Positions 41,108 to 50,160 of a stretch of DNA of 52,297 bases are shown one piece after another (within the stretch, counting starts at the first letter, position 1; the number at the start of each line of letters is the position of its first letter). The position numbers and the translations under genes were made by a program. The stretch spans positions 1-52,297 of the forward strand of contig CAMDDG010000014.1 of the NCBI GenBank assembly GCA_945890895.1, in the 5' to 3' direction. The notes under the pieces were generated by a model that worked only from the letters and a program-made list of their open reading frames with translations, had not been told where the DNA came from and ran no database searches. This DNA comes from Chitinophaga pinensis (GTDB lineage: Bacteria > Bacteroidota > Bacteroidia > NS11-12g > UBA955).

Positions 41108-44100
41108 TTAATTGAGAATAATTAATTTTTTACTATTTGACTGGTGATTAATGGAAATGTAATACACTCCAGATTTCATTTGATTGATTTCTGAATTTAT
41201 TTCATTGTTGATATTCACCTTATCCAACAATAATCTTCCATCCGAACTATATAACTGAATGGATTGAATTATCTTGCTGCTTTTGATATAAACAGTACTA
41301 CCAGACTGAATAGGATTAGGATGTATCGAGAATGCATCTAAATTGAAAACATCAATTCCATTGATTTTGTCAAAAACCAAGACAATTTGTTGTGTGTCTG
41401 ATGTACAAAATTCATTTTCACTAACAAATGTAAAATTCATGGTTTTTAAACTGTCAGAAATATAGGTGAAACGAGAACTCGAAGGAATCGAAGTTTTAAT
41501 GCCGTTTATATAAACCCAGCTGTTGAAGTTATGGCTTGGCATTTCGAAAACAACTGTGTCACCCACAAATTTTGTATATCCAGTGTATGTAAAATTGGGT
41601 TTGTTGGGAATTTCTAAAACGGTGGTTGTAGTATCTGTTAAACTATGATCACAACCTTCAATATCGGTACCTTTGAAATTAATTTTATAGTTATTTGGTA
41701 TCAATAGATTGAAGTAAAGGGTATCGAGATTATTAATTACTTGTGTGTTATTAATTGTCCACGAATTAGCACCTATTAATTTATTAGAAGTTGTTACGAA
41801 TTCGTTTGATCCGAAACAAAGTGAATCTGCTGACTTAACAAAAAATAAATTTGATTTGGTTTTGATTACATTATTGGTATCTAGTAAATCATGATTACAT
41901 CCAAATTTGTCTTTGCAAGTTAATTGTATGGTGTAATTTCCAGTTGCGTATCCTTTTAAATTAATGCTATCAAGATTAGCGAATGGAGTATTGTTAATTA
42001 ACCAAAGGTTTGAATCTTGTAAAGCTATATTCGTTTTGATAATAAAATCATCCCCAAAACATGCTGTATCTTTACTACTAATAAGGCTCAAATTAGATTT
42101 TTCAATAATATGAATCGTACGATTTTCAACTGATTGTTTACAGTAAAATTCATCGGTAGCGAACACGGAAACCAAATGCTTACCTATGTTTAAATTATCC
42201 AAAATAATTGAATCAGAGGCATTGGAAAATAATTGTTGATCAACATACCAAGTGGTAGAATCTAATAACTTAACATTCGGCTTAATATTGATTTTTTGAC
42301 CTTGACAAGCACTGTCGGTATTAAAAGTTAGTTGTAATTTATCCACTGAAATCAAATGAATCGAATCTTCGGTGTAACAACCTTTTTCGTTCCATTGTAC
42401 TAATTTTAAGTGATTATCAGAACTGAATTGGTTGAGATTTATTTTAAAGGATTTTGAGTTCGTATCTGAAACAAGAGTATCATTAAAGCTCCATATGGAT
42501 TTAATATTTTTGTTAAAATCATTACTATCGTAAAACACGTAATCTTGGGCTGTACAGTATTTCGAATTAATATTTCCTGAAATTGCTATTGGTAACAAGG
42601 TGTCAACAACAATTGAAAATTTCTTTGAAGCAGACCAATTCTTCCATTTCTTAGGCCCAGCGGAGAATTGTACCTTGAATTGAATATCGTAGATTTGGGT
42701 ATCCAATGGAGACATAAATGACAAATTCTTTGATGAAGTATCTGCTTGTGTAACGAGTTCCCAATTAGATTTGCTTTTATTAAATCGCTGAATTCTAATT
42801 GAATCAGTAGTATAATCCGCAGAGAATTTTACCGTACTTAATGCTTTACAGTTTGTTTCAATCGATATAACAAACGTACTATCCATATTTACAGTTGTGT
42901 CGTATGCATTACTGCAATCAAAAGGTTTAACAAAATAATCAGCAAATCCTCTGGTACAATTGAAACTATCAGTGCTGCTGTTATTGTTTTGTGATGCGTT
43001 AAATAGCGGGAAGTAAGTTTCACTGTAATTAGGAAGTGTAAGAGTAGTATTGGGTTCTAGAATTTGAAACAATTCAAAAGGTTGATTCGTTAAGTCCGTT
43101 AACGTTTCTTCGGTTGTAATATTGGCTAAGTTAAACAGAAAAACATCGTTCTGATAGTCACTTATTTTTTTCTTGCTTTTGGGATTTTGGCCTTTGGAAT
43201 TATCAAAAACTTGTTCACTGATTATTGCATAACTTGTGGAACTTGGTTTAGAAAGAGAATCATTGTAACTAATATTAACTAAGCTAATTTTGTGGGGATT
43301 AGAAAAGTATTTTCCAGTAGAATTGGTAATACCACACTTCGTTACAGTTGCTACATCATCTAAATCTATTTCGATTATTGCTCCTAAAACGTCTGTAATT
43401 TTCCCATTTGCAGAATAAGAAGATAGATAAGACATCAAATTAGGTTGTTTTGCAATAGAATATTTACTTGTGAAAGCAGAAACGTCTGCGATTCCACCTG
43501 GAGATAAGAGAATTAAGCTGTTTGTTGTAGAATTAAAAGCAAAATCTGTGATATTTAGGAAATAACTGAATTCTAGTGAAGTGTCGGTTGCAATGTGTTT
43601 AAAAACATTAGTTAAAGCCGATTTGTTTAGCGGCATTACAGTACCTTTTACAATTTTATTTACCAAAGTCCAATGTACACCATTTTTATTTTCAGATTCA
43701 GAATACACATAAAATTCTTGAACGCTATTCACCAATTGTGTTTTAATTAAAACATTTAGTTCGTTTTCGCCTAGTACTTGATACGTCGTATTTATAGTAG
43801 CATTTGTACCTGAACTTGTTTGTCGGATTGAGTTAACATAAATAGCCTTTCTCGGTGCACGCCCCATATCAAACCGACGTTTTTGAAAACCATTGTTTAA
43901 ACGATCTATTTCAATAATCCAGCCCGTATATTCAGCTGAATTTAATGATTTCAATGTATCTACATACTTTACTTTATCACCTGGGTAAGTTTGAAATCCA
44001 CCCATCGTGCTAGTAGATTTGAACGTGTCATTTTTCGATTTTGAAACTTGAATGTTATCTTCATAAAAATTTTCCGATGTAAAAATATTTCCTCTGTTAT

Positions 44101-44587
44101 TTGAAGTTTGAAAATTGGTAACACCCAAAACTATGGTGCCTAAAGCAATGGGTTTGGGTTTTAAATCAGAAGCATAAGTAATATTGCTAAATGCAGTAGA
44201 AGTGGCATTTTCGTTTATATTAAACTTAACATCCGTTCTAGAAATTCGAGAAATGAACTTCCCTGAACTATCGATGTTATGGGTATTGAAAATTTGAGCT
44301 GTATTAAATGTTTTTAAGTTAGAAACACCAGAATAGTACACGAAGTTACTGCTTCTATTCATAGCCATCCCTTGAATACGGCCCATAGGAGAGGTGCTGG
44401 ATACGAAAGTATTAGGTGCACCCCAAATACTATTTTTCTTTAAAGAGTATTTGGCAATTTTCTCTTTACCGTTGTAAGTAGTGTCGATTTCACAAAAATA
44501 TTTTTGGAAGGCTTTTTGGGAATATAGGTCACCGGAATAAATTGAAAATATTAGGCACAAGTATGGAATAAAAATTGATTTTTTCAT
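41108..44587 (-). CDS. Large T9SS-secreted protein, paralogue B, with Ig-like/PKD-like repeats
   Basis: A 1159-residue surface protein with signal peptide (about 1-23). Residues about 25-575 form a domain shared with the protein at 48135 (landmarks NFQTSNNRGN, LNSAEYTGWIIE, RRFDMGR, LSPGG, FADYF). The middle, about 660-1065, holds four or so Ig/PKD-like repeats, each with one Cys near a DSACQGQ/DTACFGD/DSLCFGS motif and a following W-x-[IV]-[DN] core. The C-terminus (SIHPNPIQSGSTVYIKSS ... KKLIILN) is a T9SS type A sorting domain. It is the last gene of the operon, 36 bp after the TonB receptor gene. Function of the shared domain is unknown. Confidence 0.8.
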   Translation of the reverse strand: MKKSIFIPYLCLIFSIYSGDLYSQKAFQKYFCEIDTTYNGKEKIAKYSLKKNSIWGAPNTFVSSTSPMGRIQGMAMNRSSNFVYYSGVSNLKTFNTAQIFNTHNIDSSGKFISRISRTDVKFNINENATSTAFSNITYASDLKPKPIALGTIVLGVTNFQTSNNRGNIFTSENFYEDNIQVSKSKNDTFKSTSTMGGFQTYPGDKVKYVDTLKSLNSAEYTGWIIEIDRLNNGFQKRRFDMGRAPRKAIYVNSIRQTSSGTNATINTTYQVLGENELNVLIKTQLVNSVQEFYVYSESENKNGVHWTLVNKIVKGTVMPLNKSALTNVFKHIATDTSLEFSYFLNITDFAFNSTTNSLILLSPGGIADVSAFTSKYSIAKQPNLMSYLSSYSANGKITDVLGAIIEIDLDDVATVTKCGITNSTGKYFSNPHKISLVNISYNDSLSKPSSTSYAIISEQVFDNSKGQNPKSKKKISDYQNDVFLFNLANITTEETLTDLTNQPFELFQILEPNTTLTLPNYSETYFPLFNASQNNNSSTDSFNCTRGFADYFVKPFDCSNAYDTTVNMDSTFVISIETNCKALSTVKFSADYTTDSIRIQRFNKSKSNWELVTQADTSSKNLSFMSPLDTQIYDIQFKVQFSAGPKKWKNWSASKKFSIVVDTLLPIAISGNINSKYCTAQDYVFYDSNDFNKNIKSIWSFNDTLVSDTNSKSFKINLNQFSSDNHLKLVQWNEKGCYTEDSIHLISVDKLQLTFNTDSACQGQKINIKPNVKLLDSTTWYVDQQLFSNASDSIILDNLNIGKHLVSVFATDEFYCKQSVENRTIHIIEKSNLSLISSKDTACFGDDFIIKTNIALQDSNLWLINNTPFANLDSINLKGYATGNYTIQLTCKDKFGCNHDLLDTNNVIKTKSNLFFVKSADSLCFGSNEFVTTSNKLIGANSWTINNTQVINNLDTLYFNLLIPNNYKINFKGTDIEGCDHSLTDTTTTVLEIPNKPNFTYTGYTKFVGDTVVFEMPSHNFNSWVYINGIKTSIPSSSRFTYISDSLKTMNFTFVSENEFCTSDTQQIVLVFDKINGIDVFNLDAFSIHPNPIQSGSTVYIKSSKIIQSIQLYSSDGRLLLDKVNINNEINSEINQMKSGVYYISINHQSNSKKLIILN

Positions 44588-44623
44588 TTCGTAATGCTTT
44601 ATTTATGGTTAATAATTATAGGT

Positions 44624-47197
44624 TTAAAATGTGGTGATGAAAGAAACGGAAAGAACCGCTGGATCTCTTCTGTGTGAAAATATGGAATCTCCATTTGTAT
44701 CGGAAATATACCCATCGTAATAGTCTAACTTATTGTTGTTGTTTAAATCGCTGTATAATAAGTCAGATGCATTTAATAAATTATCAATTTTCAAACGTAA
44801 CGATGATTTTTTAGTCAAGTTGTAGCTACTGGTTAAGTTTAATAATGCACCAGTTCTTTGTACGAGAGAAAAGAATAAAACTTCGTCACCTGTAAATACC
44901 ACACGATCCCCTTGATAGAAACCTGACAGAGTGACGTGTCCTTTATTATTTTTGAAGTACGCGGAAATTTGCAAATTAAAGAGATAAGGGGATTGTCCTA
45001 CCATTGGTTTTTTAAGTTTCACTATCGAATCTCTTTCTTGATTATTCAGTAAATCCTCGTAAAGAGCAGATTGATTTAAGCTAATGTTACCAATAAATTG
45101 TATAGAATTTACAATGGATTGTTTACTGAATTTAAAACTCTTACTAAACTCGATTTCCGTTCCATAAACTATGGCATGGTGCATGTTTACAAAACGAAAG
45201 GCGTTGGGTCCGGATGATTTTGCAATAACCGGGTTATTGATTTTTTTGTGGAATGCCCCAACGTGAAAATAACCCGATTTTGAATAGCGCTCAAAACGAA
45301 TTTCAGAGTTCAAGATCATGGAAATGGGTTCTAATTCTCCATTTCCGTAAGCAGTTAACCAATTACGAATATCCAAATACTCCAAAGGGGAATATTCGCG
45401 TAATTCAGGACGATTTGAAGAATATCCAACCGCTCCTCTCACTAAATACATCTTTGAAATATTATACGTAGCATTTAAACTCGGAAATAATTTCATGGAT
45501 TCACGAGTTATATTTTTAGTTTGAAAAATGGATTCAAAGCCGTCTGAGTATAATTTAAATGTACTTTTTTCACCGCGTACACCGAAATTTATGTTCATTT
45601 TACGCGTTTGATAATTTGCCATTACATAGGCAGCGGTAGTTGAATAAGAAGCCGTGTAGGAGTTGAACGGCCAAGTGTATTCAGTTAAGAATCTTCCAGA
45701 AAAAGTATCCGTGTTGTCTGTAAGTGTTCCGTTAACCATTCCCAATGAACGCAAATCAAAAGCTCTGGAAGTAATATCATATCTAAAACCGGTTGATAAA
45801 TTTAATGTTTTGCTTACACTATATTTAAAATCAGTCTTTATCTGCTTCATGTTTTCAGGTAGATTGTAAAACCATCTTCCGAATCGAAGTTGGTCCATGG
45901 TTGCAACAATATCTTCTTTGAAATTGAATGTTGTGGTGGTACCTGTTGGATTGTCATCACGAGTTTGAAGAGCAGATTTTCTATCTTGATCAATGAAGTA
46001 AGATAAATTGTAGTTTATACCGGCTGACCAATCTAATCTTTCGTTATTCGTAGGGATTTTAACATTTAAACTGGTAATTAGAAATCTGCGGAACGTATTG
46101 TTGCTGGTAGTTTGCTTAAACGAAATGTGCTCATATACCCCGTTTTCACCATAAGCACCAGGAAGTGCCTTTCCTTGTCGATATAGCACACCATATTCTG
46201 CATTGTTTACAAAAAGTGTTTTTAAGTCTACTCTCAATCCTTGCGTGTTGCCATAGGTGAAATTGTTTAAGATGCTGGTTCGGTTTGTTTGAATGTATGT
46301 TTGATCCGAAAAATTTAAAATTCGTGCAACAAATGGATTGGTCATGATGGAAGATCGACGCCAAACACGGCTTTCATAATTATCTTCAAAAGTGAATAAA
46401 TGACTGGAACCAAAGAATGCTTTATTCTTATTTAATGCCACTCTATTCGTTCTAGAAAGTTGTATTTTCCAATTGGGTATATATAGATTCTTGGAATTCG
46501 GGTAAAAATTATTGTTTAATTGATTCGAAATAGAAATTCTATCTTTAACTGAAAAGGATGATCGATCGATGTGGTCTTCTTTAATTAATTCGGGTAAATC
46601 ATTTGCATTCAAGTTGAATCCTAACATTTTACCGTCTTTTTGATCTTGGGATAGAAATTCGCTCCCAAGCGTTTGGAAATCTCCACCCAGTGTGAATTGT
46701 GCTCGCCACTCATTTTTATCTGGTAAAGAAAGAGTTTCAATATTCACGATTCCCCCGGAAAAATCAGATGGATTATCTGCCGCTGGAGATTTAAAAACTT
46801 TAATATTGTCAAGAACATTTGCAGGAAGAACGTCCAGTGAAAAAAGACGAACGTCTGGATCAAAACTAGGTGCTTTGAACCCATCGAGCAAAACAACATT
46901 ATAACGCGGAGAAACACCTCTAATTACAAGTTTCCCATCATCCATTACAGTTACCCCAGTGATTTTACGAACCACTTCATTAGCAGAAGAAACTTGAAGA
47001 GATGAAATTCGTTCAGAGCTTATTCCATTCATCACCAATCCTGCCGATTTTATTTCAGAAGTTAAAGATCCTTCACTACGTGAATTACGGAAAACTTTTA
47101 TATTCACGGTTTCGGAACGCACTGTGTCCGATTGTGCATAGATATTAGATGATAGTAATAAAAGTATGCTACCAAAAAGTGTTTTATTGAAATACAT
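44624..47197 (-). CDS. TonB-dependent outer-membrane receptor
   Basis: An 857-residue outer-membrane beta-barrel transporter with signal peptide (ILLLLSSNIYAQ). The plug domain follows almost directly: ANEVVRKITGVTVMDDGKLVIRGVSPRYNVVLLDG (read in parts) and DNPSDFSGGIVNIETL, which is characteristic of TBDRs energised by TonB. No N-terminal carboxypeptidase-regulatory-like domain is present, unlike SusC types. The C-terminal half has barrel strands with Tyr/Phe/Trp-rich alternation, ending in AVLSVSFITTF, with a terminal Phe. It lies 17 bp after the lipoprotein gene and 36 bp before paralogue B. Confidence 0.9.
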   Translation of the reverse strand: MYFNKTLFGSILLLLSSNIYAQSDTVRSETVNIKVFRNSRSEGSLTSEIKSAGLVMNGISSERISSLQVSSANEVVRKITGVTVMDDGKLVIRGVSPRYNVVLLDGFKAPSFDPDVRLFSLDVLPANVLDNIKVFKSPAADNPSDFSGGIVNIETLSLPDKNEWRAQFTLGGDFQTLGSEFLSQDQKDGKMLGFNLNANDLPELIKEDHIDRSSFSVKDRISISNQLNNNFYPNSKNLYIPNWKIQLSRTNRVALNKNKAFFGSSHLFTFEDNYESRVWRRSSIMTNPFVARILNFSDQTYIQTNRTSILNNFTYGNTQGLRVDLKTLFVNNAEYGVLYRQGKALPGAYGENGVYEHISFKQTTSNNTFRRFLITSLNVKIPTNNERLDWSAGINYNLSYFIDQDRKSALQTRDDNPTGTTTTFNFKEDIVATMDQLRFGRWFYNLPENMKQIKTDFKYSVSKTLNLSTGFRYDITSRAFDLRSLGMVNGTLTDNTDTFSGRFLTEYTWPFNSYTASYSTTAAYVMANYQTRKMNINFGVRGEKSTFKLYSDGFESIFQTKNITRESMKLFPSLNATYNISKMYLVRGAVGYSSNRPELREYSPLEYLDIRNWLTAYGNGELEPISMILNSEIRFERYSKSGYFHVGAFHKKINNPVIAKSSGPNAFRFVNMHHAIVYGTEIEFSKSFKFSKQSIVNSIQFIGNISLNQSALYEDLLNNQERDSIVKLKKPMVGQSPYLFNLQISAYFKNNKGHVTLSGFYQGDRVVFTGDEVLFFSLVQRTGALLNLTSSYNLTKKSSLRLKIDNLLNASDLLYSDLNNNNKLDYYDGYISDTNGDSIFSHRRDPAVLSVSFITTF

Positions 47198-47214
47198 AAT
47201 TAATTGATGAAAAA

Positions 47215-48138
47215 TTAAAACGGCATGTAGTGATATCTGAATTGCAGACTATCAACTTTAATTAATGTGGTCATTGTAGTGGAATCTGTAAATTGCCAAT
47301 TTTGACCTGCGGCTGTTATTTTATCTTTAAAATAGTATTCGCTCACATTAATTTTTGCGGAATTGGCAACATGGAATTTCCCAGATTTATTGTACTGACA
47401 ATTTCTCTCAATATCCCAATACAATTCATTATTCAGACATTTCGTAGGAACTGTAGAAAATACATAGTCTTTAAAAAAACGTACATCTGGGATAAAGTCT
47501 ACCAATGGAGTAGGATTGTATTCACTTCCTCCTTTCAGGTCTACATTCCATAATTCACGATCTAATTGAACCCATTTATTTTTAGTGAAAATTTTAAAAT
47601 ATGAGTTCATAACCGCACTTTGAGAATTAGAAATGGTAATTGTTAAGTTGGGCTGTGAAACGGAAGTTGTGTGGAATTCAAAATGAGAGTTGTTAAATAG
47701 AGCCGAGTAAAAAGCGCGATTATTAACGTATTGAAACTTACTGGAATCAAGTACAATGTCGTTGGCATTATAAATTGCAATTTCTGATTCCGCGTAAATA
47801 TTTACTATATCGTTTTTGTTGTAATCCATTGAATTTGATTTGTTTCTAAATTTTATTACAAAGGATTGTATACGAGTTTCATTTTCTTCGAAATTGACTC
47901 TAATAGATGTTTGTGTATCTAAAGGCGAAAGCGCAATAAAGTTGGAAACCACTTTGGCTCTTACAGGTTTGTTGTTTAGCAAGAATACCGTATTGTAATT
48001 GGTATCAACTATGCTAGCCCAGGATATAAAAGTTAATGGTGGAGAAATTTGATAAATGGGTTCTTCCTTGCATCCAGTTCCTATAATTAAGAACAATGAA
48101 GCAACTACTGAAGCTAAGAATAGACTTACTCGTTTCAT
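47215..48138 (-). CDS. Outer-membrane-type lipoprotein, unknown function
   Basis: A 307-residue protein starting MKRVSLFLASVVASLFLI with a lipobox-like IIGTGC, so Cys would be the lipidated N-terminus. The mature part is beta-rich (e.g. TQTSIRVNFEENETRIQSF, LTITISNSQSAVM) with no SusD helical repeats. I recognise no family. The ATG at 48138 overlaps the stop of paralogue A (ATGA), so translation is coupled, and an in-frame upstream start at 48162 is less likely. The position suggests it works with the TonB receptor as a surface-exposed partner. Confidence 0.75.
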   Translation of the reverse strand: MKRVSLFLASVVASLFLIIGTGCKEEPIYQISPPLTFISWASIVDTNYNTVFLLNNKPVRAKVVSNFIALSPLDTQTSIRVNFEENETRIQSFVIKFRNKSNSMDYNKNDIVNIYAESEIAIYNANDIVLDSSKFQYVNNRAFYSALFNNSHFEFHTTSVSQPNLTITISNSQSAVMNSYFKIFTKNKWVQLDRELWNVDLKGGSEYNPTPLVDFIPDVRFFKDYVFSTVPTKCLNNELYWDIERNCQYNKSGKFHVANSAKINVSEYYFKDKITAAGQNWQFTDSTTMTTLIKVDSLQFRYHYMPF

Positions 48139-50063
48139 TGGATTATAAGTTTTTCTGACCAACCTTTCGACCCTTTGATAAAGTAAATCCCTGAATTCAA
48201 ATTAGAAACGTTTATTTCATTAACATTTGAAAGGGATCTTACTAATGCTCCATTCATAGTGTAAAGCTGAATATCGTCTGTTAAGCTAATTTTTACGATA
48301 TTATCGCTATTAACGGCTGGATTTGGATATAAAAATGCAAACACACGATTTTTATTAAATTTCGGTGTAGAAACCGTAGAATCACAAACTTCAGGATTAA
48401 TATAATAATCGGCGAACCCTCTTATCATTGATAAACTATCAGTTAATGTGTTATTATTCTGAGAAATAAAGAAGGATGGTAAATAAGTTTCAGGGTAGTA
48501 AACCAATTTGTTTGCTACATTGGGTTGTGATGTTAAATATAAGTGAAACGGTTTATTGGCGAAATTAACACGAGCATCTTCTTGAAGTAAACTTTTAAGA
48601 TCGAATAAATAGGTTTCGTTTTGAAATTGATCTACGGATTTCTTGTGAGCAGGATTTTGCCCTTGTGTGTTATCAAATGTCTTTTCTGAAATGAGAGCAT
48701 AACTTGTATTTACAGGCTGAGAAAACGTATCGATGTAATTTAAGTTTACAAAGCTGATGCTGTATGGATTCGAAAAGAAACGACCCTTAGAACTCGTAAT
48801 GCCGCACTTCGTAAATGTGGCTTGGTCTTGAATGTCAATTTCAAGAACATGTCCCATCTTATCTTCTAAAATAGTTCCACTAATAGCAGACGATAAATAG
48901 GTCATGAAAACTTTCTCTATAGAGGTGTTGTATTTGGTATTGAACGCATTTAAATCCATTTTTCCTCCTGGGGAAACCATAACAATGCTGTTATTCACAT
49001 CGTTCACTTTAATGTCCGTAACATTAAAGAAATAACTAAATTCTAAGTTGGGATTGGTTACAATTGAATCGTATAGATTAACCAGAACATTTCTGGATAG
49101 CGGTTGAATCTTGCCGGAGTTGGTTTTGTTAAGCAAAGTCCAATGACTTCCTAAAGAATTCTCTTCTTCTGAATAAAGATAAAATTCTTGTACTGAATTG
49201 GCAATTTGAGTTTTAACAAGAATATTTAAACTGTTTTCTTCGCCTAAAATTTGATAGGATTGGTTTAAATAAGCGTTGGTACCAGCAGTTGAATTACGAA
49301 TGGAGTAAAATAAAGCGCAATTTCTTGGAGAGCGACCCATATCGAATCGACGAGACTGGAATTTATTGTCTAAGCGGTCCATTTCAATTATCCAACCCGT
49401 GTATTCAGCACTATTCAATTGGTTAATTATGTCTTTGTAATTCGTGTTGTCAGAAGGGTATGTATAGGAAGCAGTGCTTAATAAATCTCTGTTCGAAAAA
49501 GTTTCATTTTTTGTTTTGTCTAATTCATTATTGTTTGGGAAATATTTCTCAATTGCAAAGAAATTACCTCTATTGTTGGAGGTTTGGAAGTTGGTGAATC
49601 CCAAGTAAACATTACCTAATTCAATAGGTTTTGGTACCAATGTAGGATGAAAATCTATGAAACTTTGGGTGGTTGTACTAGCATTTTCATTGATGTTGAA
49701 AACCACATCAGATTTGCTTAGTTTGCTCATAATTTTACCAGAGCTGTCTATTTTATGAGTAATTACGATTTGCGCATTAGAAAATGTACGCAAATTGGAA
49801 TTGCCAGTAAAATTCTTAAAATTTCCACTTCGATTTAAAGCAAAACCAGTTAATCGTTGGCTGGAATTAGAAATATTAAATGCAGAACTTTTGGAATGAA
49901 CGACGGTATTTTTAAATAATGAACTGGATAAAGTTTCTTTATTACTGAATTGAGTATCTCGTTCACAGAAGTACTTGTCAAAAATGGTTTGTGCTTTAAC
50001 TAGGGATACGGAGGAAGAAACAAATAATACAAGAATATTGCTAATCGTACGGGTATATTTCAT
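48135..50063 (-). CDS. T9SS-secreted protein, paralogue A of the 41108 protein
   Basis: A 642-residue secreted protein with signal peptide (about 1-24, ILVLFVSSSVSLVKA). Its ~540-residue body matches the N-terminal part of paralogue B with shared NFQTSNNRGNFF, LNSAEYTGWIIEMDRL, RRFDMGRSPRN, VSPGGKMDL and GFADYYINP. It lacks the Ig-like middle of B and goes directly to a T9SS type A sorting domain (FLYPNPAVNSDNIVK to EKLIIQ). It is first in the operon, starting 7 bp after a 23-bp hairpin. The role of the shared domain is unknown. Confidence 0.8.
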   Translation of the reverse strand: MKYTRTISNILVLFVSSSVSLVKAQTIFDKYFCERDTQFSNKETLSSSLFKNTVVHSKSSAFNISNSSQRLTGFALNRSGNFKNFTGNSNLRTFSNAQIVITHKIDSSGKIMSKLSKSDVVFNINENASTTTQSFIDFHPTLVPKPIELGNVYLGFTNFQTSNNRGNFFAIEKYFPNNNELDKTKNETFSNRDLLSTASYTYPSDNTNYKDIINQLNSAEYTGWIIEMDRLDNKFQSRRFDMGRSPRNCALFYSIRNSTAGTNAYLNQSYQILGEENSLNILVKTQIANSVQEFYLYSEEENSLGSHWTLLNKTNSGKIQPLSRNVLVNLYDSIVTNPNLEFSYFFNVTDIKVNDVNNSIVMVSPGGKMDLNAFNTKYNTSIEKVFMTYLSSAISGTILEDKMGHVLEIDIQDQATFTKCGITSSKGRFFSNPYSISFVNLNYIDTFSQPVNTSYALISEKTFDNTQGQNPAHKKSVDQFQNETYLFDLKSLLQEDARVNFANKPFHLYLTSQPNVANKLVYYPETYLPSFFISQNNNTLTDSLSMIRGFADYYINPEVCDSTVSTPKFNKNRVFAFLYPNPAVNSDNIVKISLTDDIQLYTMNGALVRSLSNVNEINVSNLNSGIYFIKGSKGWSEKLIIQ

Positions 50064-50070
50064 AGCACAA

Positions 50071-50119
50071 AATTAAATAACAAAGGTCACTCCAATGGAG
50101 TGACCTTTGTTATTTAATT
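50071..50119. terminator. Perfect 23-bp stem-loop between the beta-helix gene and the T9SS/TBDR operon
   Basis: Arms 50071-50093 and 50097-50119 are exact reverse complements around a 3-nt loop AAT. On the minus strand, AAATAACAAAGGTCACTCC closes the structure and ends in AAATAATTT-like sequence. It stands 41 bp after the beta-helix gene stop but only 7 bp before the ATG of the next gene. It fits a terminator for the first gene with partial read-through, or an mRNA structure masking the second start. Confidence 0.8.
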
Positions 50120-50160
50120 ATTAAAGTAAGTTATTAAATTATTACTGAAAATTTCAGAAA

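Noticed and set aside
50145..50157. CTGAAA-A-TTTCAG palindrome just downstream of the beta-helix gene stop
   Set aside because: Only 6-bp arms with a 1-nt loop beside a far stronger 23-bp hairpin; no independent role evident.
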